Assembly (NCBI GenBank): GCA_021442155.1
Contig: CM038216.1
Location: forward strand, 92,181,666-92,245,665
From: Cymbidium sinense
Lineage: Eukaryota; Streptophyta; Magnoliopsida; Asparagales; Orchidaceae
Direction of reading: 5' to 3'
DNA: 64,000 nucleotides
The position numbers were made by a program, and so were the translations under genes. How positions within the stretch are numbered: the stretch's first letter is position 1; each line of letters begins with the position of its first letter. Of this stretch, positions 35,091 to 46,937 are shown in pieces. The notes under the pieces are model-generated. The model was given only the letters and a program-made list of their open reading frames with translations, did not search any database and was not told the DNA's origin.

Positions 35091-36490
35091 AAGCCTAACA
35101 ATGTATTCATTCAAATTACATCATCTTAACATTATAATCAACATTTTATGATTTGTGATGGTGCAAGCTCAAACTAACTATACAATATCATGCTAAACAT
35201 ATTATAGTGTGAATTAACACACTATATTATAATATAATATATGATGTTATATTATAATTTGTGATAATATAATATATTGTCTAACATTACGCCTCATTAG
35301 AATCACTTAAAAAAACAAATAAAAAATTTTTAATGTTCATTTTGGATGTAAAATTGTTAATTTTGTATTAGAAATGGTACAAAATAGCATAATTTTTGTG
35401 TGGTGAATTTGGCCAAATTCATCATCTGAAATTAACATTTTTGTGAGTTTTGACCCAATGTATTATAACAAAAGTAAAACATACTAAAATGTACAATAAC
35501 ATTTATTAACAAACCACCACATTCATATATATGTGAAGTTATATTTATGTACATTATATTTTAATATGCTTTTATATAATATATTATCTTACATTACACC
35601 TTAAAATGAATCACTTTAAGTGAAAAATTATAAAATTTGGTTGAAAAATGAACATTTATTTTTGGATTCAAAATTCCATTCTTTTGATTAAATGACACAC
35701 CATAACACACCCCCCATGATGTTCCCTAAAGTTTACCTTAAATTTGGCCAAATCCCATCTTCTCAGCCTATAAATAAATATTTTTATAAAATATACTAGT
35801 ACAAACTCTACTACATCATACTATAACAAACTAAAATATACTAAACAACCTGTAGCAATACACAGTAGTATGCTACAATGCATGATACTATATTATGTTA
35901 CAGCATCCTATATTATAATACACTATAACAAATTATATTATATTATATATCACAATGGATTGCATAAGATAATAAATCATAAAATTAGTCTAAATAAACA
36001 AAAACTATATATTTTAGTCGTACCACTTAATTTTAAATTGAAATAATAAATTATGATGCCATGCTCAATCTATTATGAATTTGGCCAAATTCCACCATTT
36101 TAAAGTTTAAATCAACATTTTTATAAATAATGCTAGTGTATGCATGATAGAATGATTATAAAATACTAAAATAATTTAAAATGTGCCTAACAATATATTA
36201 TGATATATTATGTATACTTTATTGCAACATATAATATTTATTTTGAACATAAAATTTTACTTTTTAGACTATAAGTGGTGTAGCAAACCTTTGGTACTAC
36301 AACATAATTCCCATTACAAATTTAACCAAATTCATCATCTGATTTATTAAATCAATATTTTTATAATTTATATTAATATAGACTATAGGACACAATACCA
36401 TAATATACTAAAACATTTCAAAACATCTTATAACATCCAAAAACACATCACTACATGCTCAAATATATGATTATGCATTATACTATAATA
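35091..36490. repeat. AT-rich tandem repeat with TTTGGCCAAATTC core
   Basis: Four copies of a segment starting at about 35405, 35751, 36069 and 36318 share GAATTTGGCCAAATTCATCA, then TAAATCAACATTTTTATAA, then a CTATACTAAAATATACT-like stretch. The spacing is about 345, 320 and 250 bases. No coding potential is seen. It follows the LTR-like region of E2b but has no counterpart after E3 in this window. Confidence 0.75.
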
Positions 36491-36499
36491 TATGGTATT

Positions 36500-37748
36500 A
36501 TAATTTGATTTAGGGTTAGGGTATAGGGTATTCAAATCTATAATAGTCAAGGGAAAGTCTCTTGAAGACCTTTTTCTTTAGCTACCTTAACTATTTTAGG
36601 ATTAGGTCATTCTTCAGATCTACTCTCAATGACATCTTTATTCAAGGTTTAGGGTTAGGTTTCAGAGTTAGTTTAGGATTTAGGGTTTAGGGTTAATTTT
36701 GGGTTTAGGTTTAGGTTGTTTAGGGTTTAGGTGGTTCTGAGTTTTAGAGTTTAGGGTTTAGGCTATAGGGTTTAGGGTTTAGGTTTAGATTTAGAAACTT
36801 AGGGACTTAGGTTTTAAGGTTTAGGATTTAGGGTTTAGTGTTTATGGTTTAGGGCTTAGGGTTTAGGGTTTAAGATTTAGTGTTTAGGGTTTAGATATTA
36901 TAGGGTTTAGGGTTTAGGGTTTAGGGTTTAGGTTTTAGGTTTTAGGTTTAGGGTTTAAGTTTTAGTTTAGGATTTAGGATTTAGGGTTTAGGTTTTAAGG
37001 TTTTTTTAATAGAGAACAAATTCAAATTCATCATTTCTTCTTTTCAATTTTATCAACCAAAAAGCACCCCAAGATTCTATGAAATAAGCGATGACATAAA
37101 TAGAAAATGAGCACACATAGAGCAAATAGCCCACATAAGTAGAAATCTTTACCATAAAACCATTCTATAAGCGACATCGATGTCGTTCTTGGTTTCTCTT
37201 GTTCCCATCAGAACCACCCCCCCTCTCGAGTGGCGATATCCCCCATGATATCCTAGATCTCTCCCTCGCCACTACCACGATAACCTCCATCGCACCTCGC
37301 CACCATTACCACCACCACCTCCATATCCGGCACCTCTAGAACCCCACCACCACTATAATAAGCTCGCCTTGCCACCTGGATCTAGACTAAGCCTAGTTTG
37401 CGGTGATGTTTCTGTCATCAAGCTTCTACCCATTCTTAGGGTTTAGGGTTAGTTTAGGGTTTAAGGTTTAGGTTAGTTTAGGATTAGTTTAAGGTTTAGG
37501 GTTTGGGGTTTAGTGTTTAGGGTTGTAGGTTTTAGGGTTTAGGGTTTAGAGTTTAGGGTTTAGGGTTTAGGGTTTTAGGGTTTAGGGTTTAGGTTTAGGG
37601 TTTAGGGTTTAGGGTTTAAGGTTTAGGGTTTAGGTTTTAGAGTTTAGGGTTTGAAGGTTTAGGGTTTAGAGTTTAAAGTTTAGGGTTTAGGGTTTAGGGT
37701 TGTAGGTTTATGGTTTCGGGTCTAGGGTTTAGGATTTTCGGTTGAGGG
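36500..37748 (+). repeat. Array unit U15 (partial), carrying GRP4
   Basis: TTTAGGG-like sequence begins at about 36505, is interrupted by 120 bases of non-repeat sequence (36527-36645), and resumes. GRP fragment 4 (37005-37437) and another TTTAGGG-rich stretch follow. The T-rich half and linker of this unit are absent. Confidence 0.75.
37005..37437 (-). pseudogene. GRP4: glycine-rich RNA-binding protein gene fragment
   Basis: It has the same breakpoints as GRP1 and GRP3, with TTTTTTAATAGAGAAC on the 3' UTR side at 37005 and AAGAATGGGTAGAAGCTTGATG at the other end. Read on the minus strand, the RRM-end LDG-NITVN region and the GGY/GGG-coding repeats are recognisable. Several short deletions within the Gly-rich part (37200-37370) destroy the frame. 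It is shorter than GRP3 by about 60 bases. Confidence 0.78.
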
Positions 37749-38899
37749 TTTTTTTAAAACTTAAATAAAGTGACACGTTTAGGTTTATTTAGTTTATTTT
37801 CTATTTAATTGAGTTTATTTTATTTTTTATTTTTATTTAGGTTTATTTTTTATTTTTAATTAGTTTAGTTTATTTATTTTAGGTTTATTTATTTTAGTTT
37901 AAGTTTTCTATTTTAGTTTATTTTTTAGGTTTAGGTTTAATTTTTAGTAGAGTTTTATTTTTAGTTTAATTTTCAGGTTTAGGTTTCTTTTTTATTTTTA
38001 GGTTTAGGTTAGGTTTTTATTTTATTTTTATTAGGTTTAGGATTTAGAATTTTATTTTAGGTTTATTTTTAGGTTTTATTTTTTAGTTTAGTTTTAGGTT
38101 TATTTTAGTTTATTTTATTTTATTAAGTTTAGGTTTAGGTTTTGGTTTAGTTTATTTTAGGTTTAGCTTTAGGTTTTATTTATTTTAGTTTAGTTTATTT
38201 TAGTTTAGGTTTAGGTTTATTTTATTTTATTTTTATTTTAGGTTTAGGTTTTTTTTAGTTTAGGATTTAGGTTTAATTTTTTTTATTTTTTAGGTTTAGA
38301 TTTTATTTTTTATTTATTTTTAGGTTTAGGTTTTTATTTAATTTTTATTTTAATTAAGTTTTTTATTCTGAGGTTTATTTTAATTTTAATTTTTATTTTG
38401 GTTATTATTTGTTTTATTTTAGTTTATTTTTATTTTTTATTTTATTTTAGGTTTAGGTTTAGGTTTTAGTTTAGGTTTTTATTTTATTTTATTATTTTAT
38501 TTTATTTAGGTTTATATTTTCTTTATTTATTTTACTTTAAGGTTTTATTTAGTTTAGTTTTAGGTTTTTAGGTTTTTAGGGTAGGTTTAGGGTTTAGGGT
38601 TTATAGTTTATGGTTTTAGGGTTTAGAGTTTTAGGGTTAGGGTTTAGGGTTTAGGGTTTAGGGTTTAGGGTTTAGGGTTAGTTTATGGTTTACGGTTTAG
38701 GGTTTAGGGTTTAAGGTTTAGCGTTAGGGCTAAAGTTTAGCATTTAAGGTTTAGGTTTTAGGGTTTAGGGTTTAGGGTTTAAGGTCAGTTTAGAGTTTTT
38801 TAGTGTTTAGGTCTAGGGTTTAGGGTATAAGATTTAGATTTAGTTTTAGGTTTAAGGTTTAGGGTTTAGGGTTTAAGATTTAGGGCTTAGGGTTTAGGG
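37749..38899 (+). repeat. Array unit U16
   Basis: A linker with the AAATAAAGTGACACG variant opens the unit, close to U6. T-rich to about 38570, then TTTAGGG-rich; the last 110 bases equal the window start. No gene is seen. Confidence 0.78.
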
Positions 38900-40099
38900 C
38901 TTTTTTTTAAAAAAAATTAAGTAAACTAGTAGGTCTAGGTTTATTTAGTTTATTTATTATTTATTTCAATTTATTTTTGTTTTTTTATTTAAGTTCCCAT
39001 TTTATTTTTATTTAATTTAATTAATTTATTTTAATTTATGTTTTTTATTTTACTTTATTTTTTAGGTTTAGCTGAAATTTTTAGTTGAGTTTTATTTTTA
39101 TTTTATTTTTTAGGTTCAGGTTTTTATTTTTATTTTTACGTTTAGGTTCAGGTTTTTATTTTATTTTGTAGGATTTTATAGTTTAGGTTTATGTTTATTT
39201 TTTGTTTATTTTATTTTATTTAGTTTAGGTTTAGTTCATTTTAGGCTTGGGTTTAGCTTTTATTTATTTTAGTTTAGTTTATTTAATTTAGGTTTAGGAT
39301 TATTTTATTTTTGTTTATTTTATTTTTTTTTAGAGGTTTTTTTTAACTTAGGGTTTAAGTTTTTTTTATTTATTTTTTAGGTTTATTTTTTAGGTTTTGG
39401 TTTTTATTTAGATTTTATTTTATTTTATTTTAGGTTTATTTTATTTTTAGTTTTTATTTTATTTAGGTTTTTATTTTTAGGTTTATTTTATTTTAGTTTA
39501 TTTTATTAGTTTATTTTATTTTATTTTTTGGTTTTGGTTTTAGTTTAGGTTTTAGTTTAAGTTTTTATTTTATTTTATTTAGGTTAAATTTTTTTACTTT
39601 TAGGTTTAGGTTTTTAGGTTTTAAGGGTTTAGAGTTTAGGGTTTAGGGTTTATTGTTTAGGGTTTATGGTTTTGGGTTTTAGGGTTTAGATTTTTAGGGT
39701 TTAGGGTTTTGGGTTAGGGTTTAGGATTTATGGTTTAGGGTTTAGTGCTTAGGCTTTAGGGTTTAGGGTTTGAGGTTTAGGGTTTAAGGTTTAGGTTTAA
39801 GTTTAGGTTAGTTTAAGGTTTAGGTTTTACTTTAGGTTTAGGTTTTAGAGTTTAAATTTAGGATTTAGGGTTAGTTTGGGTTTATGTTAGGTTTTAGTGT
39901 TTGGGGTTTAGGGTTTATAGTTAGGGTTAGCGTTTAGGTTCATGATTTATTAGGGTTTAGGTTAGTTTAGGTTTAGGGTTTTTTTTTTAGTATGGTTTAG
40001 TTGTTATTTAGGTTTATGGTTTAGGGTAGGTTTAGTTTAGGTTTAGGTTTAGGATTTAGGGGGGTTTAAGGTTTAGGGTTTATGGTTTAGGGTTAAGGA
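38900..40099 (+). repeat. Array unit U17
   Basis: The linker is T8, A9, TTAAGTAAACTAGTAGG. T-rich to about 39610, then a long TTTAGGG-rich domain. It corresponds to U1. No gene is seen. Confidence 0.8.
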
Positions 40100-41181
40100 T
40101 TTTTTTTTTAAAAAAAATTATGTAAACTGGTTGGTTTAGGTTTATATAGTTTACTTAGTTTATTTATTATTTATTTTGGTTTATTTTTTCTCTTTTTATT
40201 TAGGTTTATTTTTAATTTTTATTTAGTTTAGTTTATTTATTTTAGGTTTATTTATTTTAGTTTAGGTTTTTATTTCAATTTATTTTTTATATTTATGTAT
40301 ATGTTTGTGTTTATTTCTCTTAGTTTAGTTTTATTTTTTTTTTTTTTTTTAGGTTTAGGTTTTATTTTTTATTTTTAGGCTTAGGTTTAGGTTTTTATTT
40401 TATTTTTTTAGGTTTAGGTTTTAGATTTTTAATTTAGGTTTACATTTTTATTTTATTTTTTAGTTTAGTTTTAGGTTTATTTTTATTTTGTTTTATTTTA
40501 TTTAGTTTAGGGTTTATGTTTAGTTTACATTAGGTTAAGGTTTATGTTTTATTTATTTTAGTTTAGTGTATTTTAATTTAGATTTAGGTTTATTTTATTT
40601 TGTTTATTTTTGGTTTATTATTATTTTTATTTAGGGTTTAGGTTTTATTTTTTATTTATTTTTAGGTTTATTTTTTAGGTTTATTTTTTAGGTTTTTCTA
40701 TTTGGTTTTATTTTATTTTATTATAGGTATATATTTTTTATTTTACATTTAGTTTTTATTTTATTTAGCTTTTTATTTTTTAGGTTTATTTTATTTTTTA
40801 GTTTAGTTTAGGCATTTATTTATTTTATTTTATTTTAGTTTTTATTTTTTATTTTCTTTTATTTTTATGTTTAGGTTAGGTTTAGGTTTAGGTTTAGTTT
40901 AAGCTTTTATTTATTTTATTTTTTTATTTAGATTTTAGGTTTTTTTATTTATTTTATTTTTAGGTTTTATTTAGTTTATGTTTAGGTTTTTAGGTTTTTA
41001 TGATTTAGGATTTAGTGTTTAGGGTTTGGGTTTTAGGGTTTAGGATATTTGGTTATAGGTTTTAGAGTTTAGGGTTTCGGGTTTAGGGTTCAGGTTTAAG
41101 GTTTAGGATTTATGGTTAGTTTTAGGGTTTAAGGTTTAGGCTTAGTGTTTTTTTTAATTTGTAAAATTTTTTAATTTTTTA
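40100..41181 (+). repeat. Array unit U18
   Basis: The linker AAAATTATGTAAACTGGTTGG is followed by ATATAGTTTACTTAGTTTA, the feature shared with U2. T-rich to about 41000, then TTTAGGG-like. No gene is seen. Confidence 0.8.
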
Positions 41182-41277
41182 GTTTTTTTTAAATTAAGTA
41201 AAATGGTCTATTTAAGTTTATTTAGTTCATTTTTATTTATTTTAGTTTTTTTATTTTTTATTTTTATTTTTATTTAG

Positions 41278-41289
41278 TTTAGTTTATTT
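41278..41289 (+). repeat. Target-site duplication left of LINE C
   Basis: TTTAGTTTATTT lies immediately before the LINE and is repeated exactly at 41892-41903 after its tail. Of the four copies this one has the perfect pair. Confidence 0.75.
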
Positions 41290-41891
41290 CTGGAGTGTAA
41301 TTTTAGTTGTAGAAGTTATAATGGTAGTGTTGTGACAATTGGTGAACAAATCATTAAAAGAGTGAGCGATTCAAATATTTAGGCTCTATTGTTCAAAATG
41401 ATGGTGAAATAGATGGAGATGTTATTAGTAGAATTCAAGTTGGCTAGATGAAGTGGAGGAATGTATCTAGCCTGTTGGGTGATTGAAAAGTACTGCTTAA
41501 ACTTAAGGGAAAATTTTATAAGATGGTGGTTTGACCTACAATGATTTATGGTGGCATTACTCTTAGAGATAAAATGTGAAATGTTTATGTTTGATAAACA
41601 GTTAGAGAAGCTCTAGTGGCAGATAAAATTAGAGGAGGTGGCTTTAGATGGTTTGGCCATATAAAGCATCGGCTGTCCAATAACCCAATTAAGAGAGTAG
41701 ATGCGTTAGATTTGTCTTATGTTAAGAAAGGTAGAGTTAGACCTAAAAAGAGAAGGTTAACATGTATAAAAAATGACCTTAGTATACTTGAATTGAATGA
41801 GAATTTGACATATAATATGACACAATGGAGACGAAAGATTCATGTAGCCAACCCCACTTAGTGGGATAATGGCTTATTGTTGTTGTTGTTG
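41290..41891 (+). pseudogene. LINE copy C: RTE-type reverse transcriptase 3' end with (TTG)n tail
   Basis: It starts at TGGAGTGTAATTTT as copies A and B do. An open piece at 41616-41861 carries MADKIRGGGFRWFGHIKH, SNNPIKRVDALDLSYVKKG, TCIKNDLSILELNENLTY and WRRKIHVANPT and ends at the natural stop of the family. (TTG)5 follows at 41877-41891. Relative to copy A a block of about 85 bases is deleted at about 41555 (the segment coding EEHETKLSVAEM). In a live LINE this region belongs to the RT that performs target-primed reverse transcription. This copy is truncated and dead. Confidence 0.86.
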
Positions 41892-41903
41892 TTTAGTTTA
41901 TTT
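41892..41903 (+). repeat. Target-site duplication right of LINE C
   Basis: TTTAGTTTATTT directly follows (TTG)5 and is identical to 41278-41289. Confidence 0.75.
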
Positions 41904-43108
41904 ATTTTAGTTTAGGTTTTTATTTTTTAGTTTAGTTTTATTTTTATTTTATTTTTTAGTTTAGGTTTTATTTTATATTTTTAGGTTTTTATTTTATTTT
42001 CATAAGTTTAGGTTTTAGGTTTTTATTTTAGGTTTATTTCTAGGTTTTATTATTTAGTATAGGTTTAAGTTTATTTTTAGTTTATTTTATTTTATTTTGT
42101 GTTTAGGTTAAGGTTTAAGTTTAGTTTATTTTAAGTTTAGGTTTAGGTTTTATTTATTTTAGTTTAGGTTTAGGTTTATTTTGTTTTTATTTTATGTTTA
42201 GGTTTTTTTAGCTTAGGGTTTAGGTTTTATTATTTATTTATTTTTAGGTTTTATTATTTATTTATTCTTAGGTTTAAATTTTCATTTAGTTTTTATTTTA
42301 TTTTATTTTAGGTTTATTTTATTTTTATTTTAGGTTTAGTTTTTATTTTATGTAGGTTTTTTATTTTTTAGTTTAGTTTAGATTTTTATTTATTTTATTT
42401 TAGTTTTGTTTTTATTTTTATTATTTTTATTTTTTTAGGTTTAGGTTTAGGTTTTAGTTTAGTTTTTTATTTTATTTTATTTTTTATTATATTTTGGTTC
42501 AAGTTTATTTATTTATTTTATTTTTAGGTTTTATTTAGTTTGGGCTTAAGATTTTAGCTTTTTAGGGTTTAGGGTTTAGGGTTAGCTAAGGGTTTAGGGT
42601 TTAGCGATTAATGCTTTAGGGTTACAGGTTTAGAGTTTTATGGTTTAGTGTTTTATGATTTAGGGTTTAGGGTTATGGTATAAGGTTTAGGGTTTAGGGT
42701 TTAACGTTTAGGCTTTAGGGTTTAAGGTTTTAAGATTTAGGGGGTTTAGGGTTAGCTTAGGGATTAGGGTTTAGTGTTTAGCCTTTAGGGTTTAGGGTTT
42801 TTAAGGTTTATGGTTTATGGTTGGTTTAGGGTTTAGGGTTTAGGTTTTAGTGTTTAGGGTTTAGGGTTAGGGTTTTGGGACATTTGGCAGTTTAATAGTT
42901 ATGTACAAGTTTTAGTTTAGTTTATTTTTAGTTTATTTTTTATTTTAGTTTAGGTTTAGGGTTTAGGGTTTAGGGTTTAGGTTTTAGGGTTTAGGGTTTA
43001 GGGTTTAGGGTTTAGGTTAGTTTTAGGGTTTAGGATTTAGGGTTTAGGGTTTTAGGTTTTGGGTTAGTTTTAGGGATTAGGGTTTAGGATTTAGGGTTTA
43101 GGGTTAGG

Positions 43109-44220
43109 TTTTTTTAAAAAAAAATTAAGTAAACCAGTAGGTTTAAGTTTATTTAGTTTATTTTTTTATTTTAGTTTATTTTAAGTTTTATTTTTATTTA
43201 GGTTTATTTTTTATTTTTTATTTAGTTTAATTTATTTATTTTAAGTTTACTTACTTTAGTTTTGGATTTTAATTTTAGTTTATTTTTTAGGTTTGTGTTT
43301 AGCTTTATGTTTATTTTTTAGTTTAGTTTTAATTTTATTTTATTTTTTAGGTTTTATGTTTTATTTTTTATTTTTAGGTTTTGGTTTTTATTTTATTATT
43401 TTAGGTTTAGGTTTATGTTTTTTATTTTGAATTTATTTTAGGTTTATATTTTGTTTGTTTTATTTTATTTTATTTGGGTTTAGGCTTTGTTTATTTTTGG
43501 TTTAGGTTTAGGTTTTATTTATTTTTGTTTAGTTTATTTTAGTTTAGGTTTTGGTTTATTTTATTTTGTTTATTTTAGGTTTAGGTTTATTTTTTTACTT
43601 TAGGCTTTAGCCATTATTTTTATTTGTTTTTAGGTTTTATTTTTAGATTTCTTTTTTAGGTTTAGGTTTTTATTTAGTTTTTATTTTATTTTATTTTAGG
43701 TTTATTTTATTTTTATATTACATTTAGTTTTTATTTTATTTAGGTTTTATATTTTTAGGTTTATTTTATTTTTTTACTTTAGTTTAGGTTTTTATTTATT
43801 TTATTATAGTTTAGTTTTTATTTTTTATTTTATTTTAGGTTTAGGTTTAGGTTTTAGTTTAAGTTTTTATTTTATTTAAGGTTAGGTTTATCTATTTATT
43901 TTATTTTTAGGTTTTATTTGGTTTAGGTTTAGGTTTTTAGGTTTTTAGGGTTTAGGGTTTAGTGTTTTGGGTTTGAGGTTTAGGTTTAGCATTTATGGTT
44001 GTAGGTTTTAGGGTTTATGGTTTAGGGTTTATGGTTTTAGGGTTTAGGGCTTAGGGTTTAGGGTTTTAAGGTTTAGGGTTTAGGGTTGTAGGTTTAGCTT
44101 GTAGGGTTTAGGGTTAGTTTCAGGGTTTAGGGTTTAGGGTTTAGGGTTTAGGGTTTAGGGTTTTGGGTTTTGGGTTAGTTTTAGGGTTTAGGGTTTAAGA
44201 TTTAGGGTTCAGGGTTAGGA
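43109..44220 (+). repeat. Array unit U20
   Basis: The linker AAAATTAAGTAAACCAGTAGG is the same variant as in U4. T-rich to about 43930, then TTTAGGG-rich. No gene is seen. Confidence 0.8.
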
Positions 44221-44902
44221 TTTTTTTTAAAAAAACAAATTAAGTAAACTAATAGGTTTAAATTTATTTAGTTTATTTTTTAATTTTAGTTTATTTTATT
44301 TTTTATTTTTATTTAGGTTTATTTTTTATTTTTATTTAATTTAGTTTATTTATTTTAGGTTTACTTATTTTAGTTTAGGTTTTTATTTTAGTTGATTTTT
44401 TAGGTCTAGGTTTAGCTTTATGTTTATTTTTTAGTTTAGTTTTAATTTTATTTTATTTTTTAGGTTTTATGTTTTATTTTTTATTTTTAGGTTTTGGTTT
44501 TTCTTTTATTATTTTAGGTTTAGGTTTTAGGTTTTTATTTTAGATTAATTTTTAGGTTTCCTTTTTTGTTTATTTTATTTTATTTTATTTAGGGTTTAGG
44601 CTTAGTTTATTTTAGGTTTAGGTTTAAGTTTTATTTATTTTAGTTTAGTTTATTTTAGTTTAGGTTTAGGTTTATTTTATTTTGTTTATTTTAGGTTTAG
44701 GTTTATTTTTTTACTTTAGGCTTTAGCCTTTATTTTATTTGTTTTTAGGTTTTATTTATAGGTTTCTTTTTTAGGTTTAGGTTTTTATTTAGTTTTTATT
44801 TTATTTTATTTTAGGTTTATTTTATTTTTATATTACATTCAGTTTTTATTTTATTTAGGTTTTATATGTTTAGGTTTATTTTATTTTTTTAGTTTAGTTT
44901 AG
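44221..44902 (+). repeat. Array unit U21 (short; local duplicate of U20)
   Basis: A linker with an ACAAATTAAGTAAACTAATAGG variant opens the unit. The T-rich domain repeats U20 nearly phrase for phrase (for example CTTTAGGCTTTAGCC near 44710 and 43600). It stops before the TTTAGGG-rich domain, running straight into the next linker. No gene is seen. Confidence 0.78.
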
Positions 44903-45908
44903 GTTTTTTTTTAAAATTATGTAAACAGGTAGGTTTTATGTTTATTTTTTATTTATTTTAGTTTATTTTATTTTATTTTATTTAGGTCTATTTTTTATTT
45001 TTATTTAGTTTAGTTTATTTATTTTAAGACTACTTATTTTAGTTTAGGTTTTTATTTTTTATTATTTTTTAGGTTTCAGTTTATTTTTGGTTAAGTTTTA
45101 TTTTTATTATATTTTTGGGTTTAGGTTTTATTTTTTATTTTTAGGTTTAGGCTTAGGTTTTTAATTTATATTTTTAGATTTAGGTTTTAGGTTTTTATTT
45201 TATGTTTAATTTTAGGTTTTATTTTTTAGTTAAGGTTTGGGTTTATTTTATTTTATTTAGTTTAGGTTTAGTTAATTTTAGTATAGGTTTAGGTTTATTT
45301 TATTTTATTTATTTTATTTTTATTTTAGGTTTAGGTTTTCTTTTTTAGTTTAGGGTTTTGGTTTTATTTTTTATTTTTTTAGGTTTTATTTTTAGGTTTA
45401 GGCTTTTAGGTAGTTATTTAATTTTATCTTAGGTTTATTTTATTTTTAGTTTTTATTTTATTTAGGTTTTTATTTTTTAGTTTAATTTAGGTTATTATTT
45501 ATTTTATTTTGGTTTATTTTAATTTTTTATTTTATTTTATTTTTAAGTTTAGGTTTAGGTTTTAGTTTAGAATTTTATTTTTTTTAGGTTTAGGTTTATT
45601 TATTTATTTTGTTTTAGGTTTTATTTAGGTTTAGGTTTTTTTAGGTTTTAAGGGTGTAGCATTTAGGGTTTAGGAGGTTTAGGGTGTAGAGTTAGGATTT
45701 TGGGTTTTGGGTTTAAGGTTCAATGTTTAGGCTATTAGTTTAAGTTTAGAGTTTAGAGTTTAGGTTTAGTTTAGTTAGTAGAGTTTAAGGTTTTAGGTTT
45801 AGGTTTAGAGGTTTAGGGTTTTTAGGTTTGATTTAGGTTTTAGGTTTAAGTTTAGTTAGTTTTAGGTTTAGTTAGGTTTTTTTTTTAGTTTTGAGTTTAG
45901 ATTTAGGC
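44903..45908 (+). repeat. Array unit U22
   Basis: The linker AAAATTATGTAAACAGGTAGG matches U9, as do later rare variants (GGTTTCAGTTTATTTTTGG, TTAGTTAAGGTTTGGG, AGGGTGTAGCATTTAGGG). No gene is seen. Confidence 0.8.
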
Positions 45909-46937
45909 TTTTTTTTAAATTAAGTAATCTGGTAAGTTTAGGTTTATTTAGTTTATTTTTTATTTATTTTAGTTTTATTTATTTATTTATTTTTATTTTG
46001 GTTTGTTTTTTTAATTTTTATTTAGTTTAGTTTATTTCTTTTAGGTTTATTTATTTTAGTTTAGGTTTTTATTTTAGTTTATTTTTTAGGTTTAGGTTTA
46101 AGATTTATGTTTATTTTTAGTTTATTTTATTTTATTTTATTTTTTAGATTTAGGTTTTATTCTTTATTTTTAAGTTTAGGTTTAGGTTTTTATTTTATTT
46201 TTTTATGTTTAGGTTAAGGTTTAGGTTTAGGGTTTATTTATTTTAGTTTACTTTATTTTAGTTCATGTTTAGGTTTATTTTATTTTGTTTATTTTAGGTT
46301 TAGGTTTTTTGTTTAGTTTGGGGTTCAAGTTTTATTTTTTATTTATTTTTAGTTTTTTTAGTTAATTTCATAGGTTTAGGTTTTTATTTTATTTTTGGTT
46401 TATTTTATTTTTATTTTACGTTTAGCTTTTATTTTATTTAAGTTTTTTATTTTTAGGTTTATTTTAGTTTTTAGTTTAGTTAAAGTTTTTATTTATTATA
46501 TTTTAATTTATTTTTTATTTTTTATTTTATTTTATTTTATTTTTACATTTAGGTTTAGGTTTAGGTTTAGGTTTTAGTTTAGGTTTTTATTTTATTTTAT
46601 TTTTTTAGGTTGAGGTTTTTTTATTTATTTTATTTTTAGCTTTTATTTAGTTTAGGTTTAGGTTTTTTAGGTTTTCAGGATTTAGGGTTTAGTGTTTAGG
46701 TTTTAGGGTTTAGGGTTTAGGGTTTAAGGAAATAGGTTTTAGGGTTTAGGGTTTAAGGTTTAGAGTTTAGAGTTTTAGGGTTTAGGGTTTAAGATTTAGG
46801 GTTTAGGGTTTAGGTTTTAAGGTTTTAAGGTTTAGGGTTTAAGGTTTAGGGTTCAGGGTTTAGGGTTTAAAGTTAGTTTTACAGTTTAGGGTTTAGGGTT
46901 GTTGTTTTTTTATTATTTTTATTATTTTTATTTTTAT
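45909..46937 (+). repeat. Array unit U23
   Basis: The linker AAATTAAGTAATCTGGTAAG is the AATCT variant shared with U10. T-rich to about 46665, then TTTAGGG-rich. A 60-codon hydrophobic open frame at 46395-46577 is a product of T-rich sequence, not a gene. Confidence 0.8.

Larger units (their letters stand above)
41182..43108 (+). repeat. Array unit U19, carrying LINE copy C
   Basis: The linker AAATTAAGTAAAATGGTC matches U3. LINE C starts about 100 bases inside, at the same array position as copies A and B. T-rich sequence follows from 41892 and TTTAGGG-rich sequence from 42545. A foreign-looking stretch at about 42880-42910 (GGGACATTTGGCAGTTTAAT) interrupts it. Confidence 0.82.
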
